Positions 42,064 to 51,400 of a DNA stretch of 64,000 nt are shown one piece after another (the stretch's first letter is position 1; every line of letters starts with the position of its first letter). The translations under genes were made by a program, and so were the position numbers. The notes under the pieces were generated by a model. It was not told where the DNA came from and ran no database searches. It saw only the letters and a list, made by a program, of their open reading frames with translations. The stretch covers positions 186,001-250,000 of the forward strand of contig NZ_BMCT01000005.1 in assembly GCF_014635325.1 (NCBI RefSeq), in the 5' to 3' direction. Source of the stretch: Azorhizobium oxalatiphilum (lineage in GTDB: Bacteria; Pseudomonadota; Alphaproteobacteria; Rhizobiales; Xanthobacteraceae).

Positions 42064-44160
42064 TCAGAAATAGTCCTTCCACGGCCGGTCGCGGCGGGAG
42101 GGCGCGCGCGCATAGTCGGCCGAGGTCAGTGACAGATTGGGGTTGTAGAAGGGGTCGTTGCGGATGAGGTCGCCCCAGCAGGCCTGCATATAGGCTTCGT
42201 CGCGGGCGAAGCGGGCCTTCTGCTCAGGCGTCTCTTCCTTGCCGCGCGAGGCGGATTCGTGGTGCACCAGCTCGGCGAACGGCGTCCAGACATTGCGGTA
42301 CCCGGCCCGCTGGAGGCGGAAGCACAGGTCGATGTCGTTGAAGGCGACGGGCAACTCTTCCGCATTGAAGCCGCCGACGCCCTGATAGGCCTCCCGGCGG
42401 ATCACGAGGCAGGCGGCGGTAACGGCGGACACGGTGCGGGTCAGCACGGCGCGGCCATGGTCGCCCAGCGTGTCGCCCGGCGCGAAGGCAAAGGCGTGTC
42501 CTGCCGGTCCGCCAAGCCCGGCAACCACGCCCGCATGCTGGATCGTGCCGTCGGGATAATAGAGTTTCGCGCCCACGGCCCCGGTGTCGGGGCGCATGGC
42601 GAGAGGCACCATCTCCTCGAGCCAGTCCGGATGCGTGATCTCGATATCGTTGTTCAGCAGCGCGATGACGTCGCCCTGGGACTGCGACATGGCGAAGTTG
42701 TTGATGGCGGAGAAGTTGAACTCGCCCACGAACGGGATGATCCGCACGCGCCGATCGCGCCGCAGCTCGTCGAACAGCCGCAAGGTCGCCGCTTCCCGGC
42801 TCTGGTGATCGACGATGATCAGCTCCAGATCGGGATAGCGCGTGGTCTCCAGCACGCCGCGCGCGCAGACCGCCAGCAGGTCCGCCCGATCGCGCGTGGG
42901 CACGATGACGGAGACCTTGGGCACGATGGCGGGGAGGGGGCGGACGATGCGCGCCCATACGGGGTTGCGGGGATGCTGCCGGATCTCCGTGTTTTCCCCG
43001 CGCCGTTTCACGGCATCCCGGCGCACGCGCTGGCGGGCCTCGGCGGTGGCGGCGATCTCCGCATCGTCTGGGGTGCGGGCTCGGCGGTGATAGAGCAGCT
43101 CGGGGATATGATGGATGCGATCCATGCTGGTGAAGGCACAGGCGCGCAGGATGAGGTCATAGCTGCTGGCGGCCCCATACCCCGGCCGGAAGCCGCCGAC
43201 GGCGGCGAGAAGCGCGGTGCGGCAGGCGGCTAGACCTTCGGTGAGGCCCTGGCCCAGCAGAAGCTCGGGGTCGTAGCTGGTCCTGAAGTGAGGGGACGAA
43301 TAGGCGCCCGCCGCGTCCACCACGTCGTCGTCGGAATAGAGAACGTCCGCGTCCGGTGCCAGATTGATGCGGTTGGCGATTTCGTAGAGCGCGGTTTCGT
43401 GCAGGCGGTCGTGCTGGCCGAGCCGGAGCGCGAAATCGCCCTTGGCGCCGTATATGGCCGCATTGCAGCGATCGGCCTCCGGCAGTCCGGGTGCGAGCGG
43501 CACCAGCACCACCCGGTGATCCTCGGCGGCGGCCCGCTCCAGCAGCGTCTGGATGTGAGGGGGCTCCGTGCGCGCGAACATGATGCGCAGGTCCCAAAGC
43601 GGATAGACCTGCCCGGCCAGTGAACCCAGCGCATCGCGCAGCCAGGTCTCGTCCGGCGCATCGAGGATCATGCAGACGCTGAGCAGCGGCTTGTGCTTGA
43701 AATGCGCGATGTGCCGCCGCACGGCGGCGCGGTCGTGATCGTGCAGGCGATCGTGCCACCAGGCCGCGCTGCTCTCCGCGGACAAGGCGAGGGCGCAGCC
43801 GGTGGTGCAGCCGACGGTCTCGAAATGCACCAGCGGATTGATGTGGCCCTGCGTGGAATCGAGGTGCAGGCGGCGATAGGTGCTGGTGGAGAAGAAGGGG
43901 CCGGGGTCGCGGTCCTCGCGGGCGCCGTGGCGCACGAAATGCGCGGCGGGATCAAGCTTGCCGCCGGCCACGTCCGGATATGTGCTCACATACCAGTCGG
44001 CATCGAAGAACAGGGATTGGCGGACAACGGCCACATCCGAGCTTCTGGCCCGCAGGCGCGGGCGCACGGACGTCCAGAGCTTCCGGAACAGGGACCGATT
44101 GCGGCGATTGGCGATGGTCCGTTCAAGAAGCGCGTGCTGCTCGCTGTTGCGTATCGCCAT
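42064..44160 (-). CDS. Family 2 glycosyltransferase with N-terminal repeat module
   Basis: About 698 residues from the ATG at 44160. Residues ~50-110 hold SLFFDADWYVSTYPDVAGG...HFVRHGAREDRDPGPFF, a short repeat module seen in rhizobial surface glycosyltransferases. A degenerate GT2-like stretch follows (~150-340), then a full GT2 domain with VSVIVPTRDRADLLAVCARG, IIVDHQSRE, LLNNDIEITH and a C-terminal ELVHHESASRG acceptor region. It probably builds a surface polysaccharide. It is placed between the atzH/gntR genes and atzF, apparently an insertion into a nitrogen-use cluster. Confidence 0.88.
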   Translation of the reverse strand: MAIRNSEQHALLERTIANRRNRSLFRKLWTSVRPRLRARSSDVAVVRQSLFFDADWYVSTYPDVAGGKLDPAAHFVRHGAREDRDPGPFFSTSTYRRLHLDSTQGHINPLVHFETVGCTTGCALALSAESSAAWWHDRLHDHDRAAVRRHIAHFKHKPLLSVCMILDAPDETWLRDALGSLAGQVYPLWDLRIMFARTEPPHIQTLLERAAAEDHRVVLVPLAPGLPEADRCNAAIYGAKGDFALRLGQHDRLHETALYEIANRINLAPDADVLYSDDDVVDAAGAYSSPHFRTSYDPELLLGQGLTEGLAACRTALLAAVGGFRPGYGAASSYDLILRACAFTSMDRIHHIPELLYHRRARTPDDAEIAATAEARQRVRRDAVKRRGENTEIRQHPRNPVWARIVRPLPAIVPKVSVIVPTRDRADLLAVCARGVLETTRYPDLELIIVDHQSREAATLRLFDELRRDRRVRIIPFVGEFNFSAINNFAMSQSQGDVIALLNNDIEITHPDWLEEMVPLAMRPDTGAVGAKLYYPDGTIQHAGVVAGLGGPAGHAFAFAPGDTLGDHGRAVLTRTVSAVTAACLVIRREAYQGVGGFNAEELPVAFNDIDLCFRLQRAGYRNVWTPFAELVHHESASRGKEETPEQKARFARDEAYMQACWGDLIRNDPFYNPNLSLTSADYARAPSRRDRPWKDYF

Positions 44161-44352
44161 GGGCCCTGCATCCCCAGGCGCTCTCGAGCGCAAGCCGCCA
44201 AAAGCGCCTCCCACCCCCGGGAGAAATCGTCATCCGGCAAACTAGGCCGAGATTGTGAAGGGTACGTGCATGCCGGCCAATCTTTGGCGGCGCAAGGGCA
44301 GTATAGCACAGGAGCTGCGCCGCGCACTGCCGGAGCAGGCGCGGCGCGGCGA
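44161..44352. other. Gap between atzF and the glycosyltransferase
   Basis: 192 bases, both flanking genes on the minus strand. It should contain the promoter of the glycosyltransferase gene and the end of the atzF transcript. I see no clear terminator hairpin or operator. Confidence 0.35.
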
Positions 44353-46146
44353 TCACGCGGCGGGGCTGGTGAGACTTGCGAGATAGGCCCGGAAGCCGCC
44401 GAACGCACTGATGTCGGGGCAGCCGGCCATGGGCACGGCTTCGGCCAGGAAGCCCGCCACCCGGCGGCCATCGGCCAGTTCCACCGAGCCGAGCCCCAGC
44501 GGGGCGGGGATGGTTGCGAGCAGCCGCCCCACGCCGTCGAACGGCAGCGACCAGATCTCGCCGGCAATGGCGGTGCCGCCCTCCCGCACCCGGCTGACGC
44601 CCGGCCGGGGCACGTCGCCCTCGATGAGTGCCATGCGATAGGCGGCAGCCGTGGTGACGCTGGCGACGAAGCGACCGCCGAAGGACTTCACTTCCGCGTT
44701 CAGCGGCAGGCCGGATAGGTGGGCGCCGAACATGCAGATGTCCACGCGCTCCGGATCAGGCAGGGCGCCGAGCGCGGGATATGCGGCATGATCGGCGCTC
44801 GCGGCCAGCGGCATGTCCGCGTCGGCGGCGAAGGCGCGGGCGAGGGAGGCGACCGCGCCATCCTGCCCGGCGGGGGCCAGGAAGGTGACGCCGTAGGGTA
44901 CGCCGCTCGCAGCGATATGGGCCGGGACGGCGGTGCCGCACATGTCCAGCAGGTTGACGAAATTGGTGTAGGTGCCGAGCCGCGAGTTGAGGCGGATGGG
45001 ATCGGCCAGCACCTCGTCCAGCCGGTAGGCGGTGGGCGCGGTGGGCACGAGGATGGCATCCAGACCCGCGAGCAACGGCTTCACGGCGGCGCGCAGTTCC
45101 TGCAGGCGGTAGAGGGCGCGGAAGGCATCGGCGGCCGAGGATTTTCCGCCTGCTTCCGTGATGGTGCGGGTGACGGGATGGATGGCATCGGGATCGCGGG
45201 CGAGCAGGTCTTCCGCGACGATGAAGCGCTCGGCCACCCAGGGGCCCTCGTAGAGCAGGCGGGCGGTCTCGGCGAAGGGAGCGAAGTCGATTTCCTTCAG
45301 CGTGGCACCGAGCCCGGCGAGGCGGGCGAGCGCGCTCTCATAGGCCGCAGCGGCATCCGCATCGTCGAAGAATTCGCGCTGGGCCGGCGGCAGGATACCG
45401 ATGGTCGGCTTCTCCGGCATGGGGCCGAGCGGAGCGATGGTGAGGGGGCGTGAGAAGGCATCGGAGGCCTCATAGCCGCCCATGACCTCCAGCACCGCCA
45501 TGGCATCGTCCACGGTGAGGGCGAAGATGGAGATGGCGTCCAGCGTGCGGCAGGCCGGCACGAGGCCGGTGTTGGGCACGAGGCCGAGGCTGGGCTTGAG
45601 ACCGACGATATTCTGCAGCATGGCCGGCACGCGGCCGGAGCCTGCGGTATCGGTGCCGAGCGCGATGGGCACGATGCCGGCGGCCACCGCGCTTGCCGAG
45701 CCGGAGGAGGAGCCGCCGGGCACGAGGTCCGGCTTGAAGACGTTGCGCGGCACGCCATAAGGCGAGCGCACGCCCACGAGGCCGGTGGCGAACTGGTCGA
45801 GATTGGTCTTGCCGATGATCAGTGCGCCGGCCGCCTTGAGGCGGGCGACGGCGACCGCGTCAACGGTCGGCTCATAGGCGAAGGCGGGGCAGGCGGCGGT
45901 GGTGGGCAGGCCGGCCACGTCGATATTGTCCTTCACCGCCACCGGAATGCCGTAGAGCGGCAGGGCGGCAGCCTTGCGGGCTTCGAGCGCGGCGGCTTCC
46001 GCCAGCACATCCGCCTCCGGCCGCAGGGTGATGAACATGGCAGGGTCGGCATGGGCGGCGATGCGCCTGTAGGTGGCGCGGATCGTGTCCGAGGGGCTGC
46101 TCCGGCCACTGCGATGGGCTGTGAGAAGGGAAGCGAGGGTGTCCAT
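44353..46146 (-). CDS. atzF: Allophanate hydrolase
   Basis: 597 residues in two parts. The N-terminal amidase domain has the triad Lys72 in AVKDNIDVAG, Ser146 in GGSSSGSASA and the nucleophile Ser170 in GTDTAGSGRVP. The C-terminal ~150 residues form the AtzF/DUR1-type domain (VDICMFGAHLSGLPLN, EIWSLPFDGVGRLLATIPAPLGLG) that completes decarboxylation. It converts allophanate to ammonium and CO2. It fits as the last step after the AtzE/AtzH-like enzymes, although it is separated from them by a glycosyltransferase gene and lies on the other strand. Confidence 0.95.
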   Translation of the reverse strand: MDTLASLLTAHRSGRSSPSDTIRATYRRIAAHADPAMFITLRPEADVLAEAAALEARKAAALPLYGIPVAVKDNIDVAGLPTTAACPAFAYEPTVDAVAVARLKAAGALIIGKTNLDQFATGLVGVRSPYGVPRNVFKPDLVPGGSSSGSASAVAAGIVPIALGTDTAGSGRVPAMLQNIVGLKPSLGLVPNTGLVPACRTLDAISIFALTVDDAMAVLEVMGGYEASDAFSRPLTIAPLGPMPEKPTIGILPPAQREFFDDADAAAAYESALARLAGLGATLKEIDFAPFAETARLLYEGPWVAERFIVAEDLLARDPDAIHPVTRTITEAGGKSSAADAFRALYRLQELRAAVKPLLAGLDAILVPTAPTAYRLDEVLADPIRLNSRLGTYTNFVNLLDMCGTAVPAHIAASGVPYGVTFLAPAGQDGAVASLARAFAADADMPLAASADHAAYPALGALPDPERVDICMFGAHLSGLPLNAEVKSFGGRFVASVTTAAAYRMALIEGDVPRPGVSRVREGGTAIAGEIWSLPFDGVGRLLATIPAPLGLGSVELADGRRVAGFLAEAVPMAGCPDISAFGGFRAYLASLTSPAA

Positions 46147-46335
46147 GGCGGCTCCTGAGCGTTTGTTTTCCCGTCCCTAAGCAGGAACCGCGCCAGCTGC
46201 GATCAACCCGTTCCCGATCGGCAGAGGTCGCCTGCTTCCTGTGTTTCGAACGGGCAGCAGCGGGGAGCGCGTGTGCTGGTATTCCGGGGCGCCGGTTCAT
46301 GATGATCTGATATTGAGCATATTTTATGTAAATGA

Positions 46336-46351
46336 TTAGATATTAATCTAA
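46336..46351. promoter_or_regulatory. AT-rich palindrome in the atzF / LLM divergent gap
   Basis: TTAGAT-ATTA-ATCTAA is a perfect 16-base dyad within an AT-rich island (about 46310-46355) in an otherwise GC-rich gap of 376 bases between two divergent starts. It is a candidate operator or promoter core for atzF, the oxidoreductase gene, or both. Nothing else is seen in the gap. Confidence 0.4.
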
Positions 46352-46522
46352 AATGTGTGCCGTGCATGCAGTTTGGGTGCCGTTTCCGGGAAGCTGCGCG
46401 TGCAGCAGCTGTTGTTTCCGGCCGCTCTCGCACGGCTGACCTAGCGTCCACCCTTGCAATCGGCAGTCACGGTTCTGATCTCATGGGCCGAGCTTATTGC
46501 CGCCCCTTCCCGGATCATCGCC

Positions 46523-47530
46523 ATGACATTGCTTTCCATTCTCGACCTTGCCCCCATTCCCCAGGGAGCGACGGCCCGCGAAGCCCTGCACCGCAGCCTC
46601 GATCTGGCGCGCCATGCGGAGCGCTGGGGCTACAACCGTTTCTGGGTTGCCGAGCACCACAACATGGTCGGCATCGCCAGCGCAGCCACCTCGGTGGTCA
46701 TCTGCTATCTGGCGCAGGGCACGGAGCGCATCCGCGTCGGGGCCGGCGGCATCATGCTGCCCAACCATTCGCCGCTGGTGATCGCCGAGCAGTTCGGCAC
46801 GCTTGATGCGCTCTATCCCGGCCGCATCGACCTCGGCCTTGGTCGCGCTCCGGGCACCGACCAGATGACCCTGCGCGCGCTGCGCCGCGACCCTGCCACC
46901 GCCGATGCCTTCCCGCAGGACGTGCTGGAATTGCAGGCCCTGCTGGCGCCCGAGCAGCCCAACCAGCGCATCCGCGCCGTGCCCGGCGCCGGCTCGCAGG
47001 TGCCGTTGTGGATCCTCGGGTCCAGCATGTTCGGCGCGCAACTGGCCGCCATGCTGGGGCTGCCTTACGCGTTCGCCTCCCACTTCGCCCCGGAGCTGCT
47101 GCTGCCGGCGCTGCGGGTCTATCGCGAGCGTTTCGAGCCTTCGGCCCAGTTGCAGAAGCCCTATGCCATGGTCGGCGTGCCGCTGGTGGCGGCGGAAACC
47201 GATGCCGAGGCGCGGCGCCTGTTCACGTCCACCCAGCAGAGCTTCGCCAACATGTTCCGTGGCGCGCGCGGCCAGCTGCCGCCGCCCATCGACGATATCG
47301 AGACCTACTGGACGCCCAATGAGAAGATTCAGGTCAACGGCATGCTGGGCCGTGCGGTGGTCGGCGGGCCGGAGACGGTGAAGGCCGGGCTCGAGGCCCT
47401 GATCGCGGAAACGGGCGCCGATGAACTGATGGTGGCTTCCGCCATCTATGATCATGGCGCGCGCCTGCGTTCCTACGAGATCCTGTCGGGACTGGGCCTT
47501 GCGGCGGCGCGTCAGCCGGCGTTGTGCTGA
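46523..47530 (+). CDS. Luciferase-like (LLM) flavin-dependent oxidoreductase
   Basis: 335 residues with a TIM-barrel luciferase-like fold. The start [20 protein letters not shown], the block [18 protein letters not shown] and [43 protein letters not shown] (in pieces) are typical of the YhbW-like subgroup. It is expected to use FMNH2 or F420H2-type reduced flavin with O2 or as a reductase; substrate unknown. In-frame upstream sequence exists to 46454, but the ATG at 46523 begins the family N-terminus. Confidence 0.9.
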   Translation: MTLLSILDLAPIPQGATAREALHRSLDLARHAERWGYNRFWVAEHHNMVGIASAATSVVICYLAQGTERIRVGAGGIMLPNHSPLVIAEQFGTLDALYPGRIDLGLGRAPGTDQMTLRALRRDPATADAFPQDVLELQALLAPEQPNQRIRAVPGAGSQVPLWILGSSMFGAQLAAMLGLPYAFASHFAPELLLPALRVYRERFEPSAQLQKPYAMVGVPLVAAETDAEARRLFTSTQQSFANMFRGARGQLPPPIDDIETYWTPNEKIQVNGMLGRAVVGGPETVKAGLEALIAETGADELMVASAIYDHGARLRSYEILSGLGLAAARQPALC

Positions 47531-47596
47531 GGGGTGGGACTTCGCCTATGATCGGCTGACGGCTGCTTCGCGACGGCCGACAGGGAAGGTGCCGCC

Positions 47597-48271
47597 ATGT
47601 CCGAGATATTCGATCCGTCTGCCGCGCCACCGGACACCAAGCTCACGCTGACCAAGCAGCGCTGGGCGCGGGAAGGGCGCTTTCTCACCGGCCGCGTGGA
47701 TCGCACCGGCGATGAACGCCTGCCGCCGGGCCAGCATCTGGTGAAGGACTGGCCCGTGCTCGACCTCGGCCTCCAGCCGGAGATCCAGGCGTCCGCCTGG
47801 CGGCTGGACGTGGATGGCCTCGTGGATCATCCGGCCAGCTGGAGCTGGGCGGAGTTCCAGCATCAGCCGCAGTCCCATCTGGTGACGGACATCCACTGCG
47901 TGACCACCTGGTCGCGCTACGACAATGGCTGGGATGGCCTGCTGACGCGTGATCTGCTGGCGCTGGTGGAGCCGCGCATGAACGCGCGCTTCGTGGTGAT
48001 GCACAGCTATGACGGCTACACCACCAATGTGCCGATCGAGGATTTCGCCGCCGAGGACGCGATTCTGGCGCACAGCTGGCAGGGACAGCCGCTCTCCCGG
48101 GCGCATGGCGGCCCGCTGCGGGTGATCATTCCCCATCTCTATTTCTGGAAAAGCGCCAAGTGGGTGAAGCGCATCGAGTTCATCCCGGCCGATCGCCTCG
48201 GCTTCTGGGAAGTGCGCGGCTATCACGAGCGCGGAGATCCCTGGACGGAAGAGCGCTATTCGGAAGAGTGA
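47597..48271 (+). CDS. Sulfite-oxidase-like molybdopterin enzyme
   Basis: 224 residues, with no signal peptide, so probably cytoplasmic. The Moco-binding cysteine is Cys101 in DIHCVTTWSRYDN, and the downstream RAHGGPLRVIIPHLYFWKSAKWVKRIEF block is the conserved cofactor pocket end of the family. Such short proteins contain only the Moco domain and lack the dimerisation domain of true sulfite oxidase. Substrate and electron partner unknown. It follows the LLM gene by about 65 bases and may share its transcript. Confidence 0.92.
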   Translation: MSEIFDPSAAPPDTKLTLTKQRWAREGRFLTGRVDRTGDERLPPGQHLVKDWPVLDLGLQPEIQASAWRLDVDGLVDHPASWSWAEFQHQPQSHLVTDIHCVTTWSRYDNGWDGLLTRDLLALVEPRMNARFVVMHSYDGYTTNVPIEDFAAEDAILAHSWQGQPLSRAHGGPLRVIIPHLYFWKSAKWVKRIEFIPADRLGFWEVRGYHERGDPWTEERYSEE

Positions 48272-48429
48272 GGGCCGGGCGCCGGCCTCTCCCGCCCGAG
48301 AGCTGTCCACGTGCGCGCAAAAGGTATCTGCGGCAACGCTTCCGCCCTTTCCGGCCGCTGGAAAACAGCCGGCCGTTGGGTTAAGAGCGAACCACTATTT
48401 GGTGGGCGTCCGCGTGGCGGGCGGGGGGA

Positions 48430-51400
48430 ATGGGTGAGGTTGCCTTGGACCAGTTGGAGCGTTTCCGGCCAAGCCTCAAGGGGCAGATCGCGTACGAGCA
48501 TCTTCACCGTTACGCCGTCTGTCGCGAATGCGTGGCCGGAGCGGTGGTTCTGGATCTCGGGTCCGGCGAGGGCTACGGCTCCGCCATCCTCGGTGAAGCC
48601 GCCGTGCGCGTCACCGGCCTGGATGTGGATCCGGAGACCGTTGCAGCCGCCAATGCGCTTTACGGCGTGGAGGGGCGCGTCTCCTATCAGGTGGGCTCGG
48701 CCCACGACCTGCCGTTCCCGGATGCCAGCTTCGACGTGATCGTCTCCTTCGAGATGATCGAGCATGTGGACCGGCAGGAGCGGGTGATTGCCGAGGTGCG
48801 CCGGGTTCTGAAGCCGGGCGGGCTGTTCGTGGTCTCCACGCCCAGCCGCGAGGTTTACAACCGCTTCAAGGCGCCCAACGAGTTCCATGTGAAGGAGCTG
48901 GACCTTCGGGAGTTCACCGAACTTCTGGAAGTGCAGTTCCCGCATGTGAGCATGATGGGGGAGCGCATGGCCATCGTTTCCCTCATGGCCCCGCTGGAGA
49001 AGGGTGGAGAGGCCAACGGCTATGTGGGCTACGAGGGGCGCTACGGCGACGATCTCGACCGCCCGCAAACGGAGCGTGTGGCCAGTCAGTTTCCCGAGCC
49101 GGAATACCTTGTCGCCTTCTGCTCCGACCGGCCGGTCTCGGGAGAGGCGCTGGCCCATTCCGTCTTCGTCGCCCCGGGCGATGATCTGTGGATCGAAAAC
49201 ACGCGGGTGATGCACTGGGCGTCCGGTCTCCACGAGGAGGACGAGGTGCTGCGTCAGCGCCTCGCGAATGCGGAACGGGACAAGGCCGAGATCGAGGCGC
49301 GCTTGCGCGCTCTGGAGAAGTCGCTCAACGAGTGCGGGGGCAGCCCCGGCGGCACGGCGCTTCTGTCTCTGCGTGTAAGCTATGAATTGCGGAGCGCAAC
49401 GGACGCCATCCGCGCCGCATTGGCCGTCCCCTCACGCCGCAGGCGGCGGAAGCCCGATTTCAGTCGGTTCCGGCCGGTCTGGCGGAGCATCGAGCGTCTC
49501 GGGCTTTTCGATGCCCAGTGGTACAGCGCGCAAGTCGGCGGCAGCGTGACGCCGGACACGGCGTTTGTCCATTTCCAGGCCAAAGGCCTCAAGGAGGGGC
49601 GGGATCCGCATCCCTTCTTCCATTCCGGCTGGTTTACGCTGCGCCATCCGGACCAGCTCAATGGCCGTGTCCCGGTCATCGCCTATCTGCGTGCCAAGCA
49701 GCGCGGCGAATTGAGCCCCCATCCCTTCTTCGTCCCTGAATTCTATCTGCAGCTCAATCCCGATCTCGCGCAGAGCAAGGTCGATGCCTATCGTCACTTC
49801 CTGACCTGGGGAGAGAAGGAAGGCCGGCCCGTTCATCCGCTGATCGATTTTGAGCGTCTGATCAGCCAGGGGGCGATGCACACGCCCGAGAAGCCGTTGC
49901 TGCGGGCCTATCTGACCGATCCGGCGCTGTTCGAGCTCTCGCCGCACCCCTTTTTCGATGCCTTCTATTATCTGACCGAGAATCCGGATGTGAAGGCGGC
50001 GGGTATCAATCCGCTGCTGCATTATCTGGTTTCGGGCTGGCGGGAGGGGCGGTCGCCCCATCCCTACTTCCATAACGACTGGTACCTGCACCGCTATCCG
50101 GATGTGCAAGCCGCGGGCGTCAATCCCCTCGTCCATTACGTCACCACCGGCGGTTTCGAGGGACGTGACCCCAATCCGGTCTTCAATTCCGCGCATTACT
50201 GGCAGGCAAATCCGGATGCGCGGGACTCGAACCTGATCCCGTTCTTCCACTTCCTGCGGCAGGGAAATCTCGCCAGCTTCGATTTCTCCACCCGGCAGGA
50301 TGTGATCGCGGCTGCGGAGTTCTGCCGGCTCTCCGGTGGTTCGCCGGTGGAGCTGCTGGAGACCCTGTTCCGCTCACATGACGACGATGCCTTCGACGAT
50401 GACGTGACGGATGGTCCATGGCCGCCCACGACAGGGCAGGGCTATGCTTTGCCGGCGGGGGTCAGCGAGTATCTGGCAGATACGGGGCGTCTCGATCGGC
50501 GTCCGCTGTATAACTATCTGTTCGGTGCCATCGCGCGTGCGCAGCGCTCGCGCAGGCCCTTCATCGAGAGCGCCGATTTTCGCCGGTTGAGCACGCGCGC
50601 CCGCGAGCTGTCCGAGGCGCGGGCCGGACGCTTCGGTGGGGCCTTGCCGACGGTGTCGATCCTGGTGCCGGTCTATAACAATATCGCTGACACCCTTGTC
50701 TGCCTGGTCTCGTTGCTGGAGCAGGCGTGTGACCTGCATTACGAGATCCTGATCGGCGACGATTGCTCGAACGACGGCACCGAAGAGGCCATCAAGCAGA
50801 TCGGTGGCGTCGTCCAGCATGTGGGCCACGGCGTGAACCTCGGCTTCCTGGCCAATTGCAACGCCACGGCAAGCATCGCCCGAGGCGATTATCTGGTGCT
50901 GCTCAACAACGATACGGTCATCCTGTCAGGATGGCTGGAAGGGCTCTGGGCGGCGTTCGAGGCCGATCCGCTGGTTGGCCTCGCCGGTTCCAAGCTTCTG
51001 AACTGGAACGGCACCCTGCAGGAGGCCGGCGGCATCTTCTGGCGGGACGGTTCCGCCTGGAACTTCGGCCGGAACGCCGATCCGCGTGCGCCGCAGTTCA
51101 ATTATCTGAAGGAAGTGGACTTCTGCTCCGGCGCTTCGCTGATCATAGAAACCAAGCTGTGGCGCCAGCTGGAGGGCTTCGACCCCATCTACAAGCCTGC
51201 GTATTGCGAAGATGCCGATCTGGCGTTCCGGGTTCGCGCGGCCGGGCGCAAGGTGGTGTACCAGCCGCTGTCGGAACTCGTGCATCACGAGGGGCGCAGC
51301 CACGGGCGTGATCTCACGCAGGGCATCAAGGCCTATCAGGTGCGCAACATGGAGCGCCTGTTCGAGCGCTGGCGCACGGTGCTGGAGCGTGACCACTTCG

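Noticed and set aside
48351-48376. GC-rich imperfect hairpin before the giant glycosyltransferase gene
   Set aside because: It needs a bulge and has no T-run, so a terminator call for the molybdoenzyme gene is not supported.
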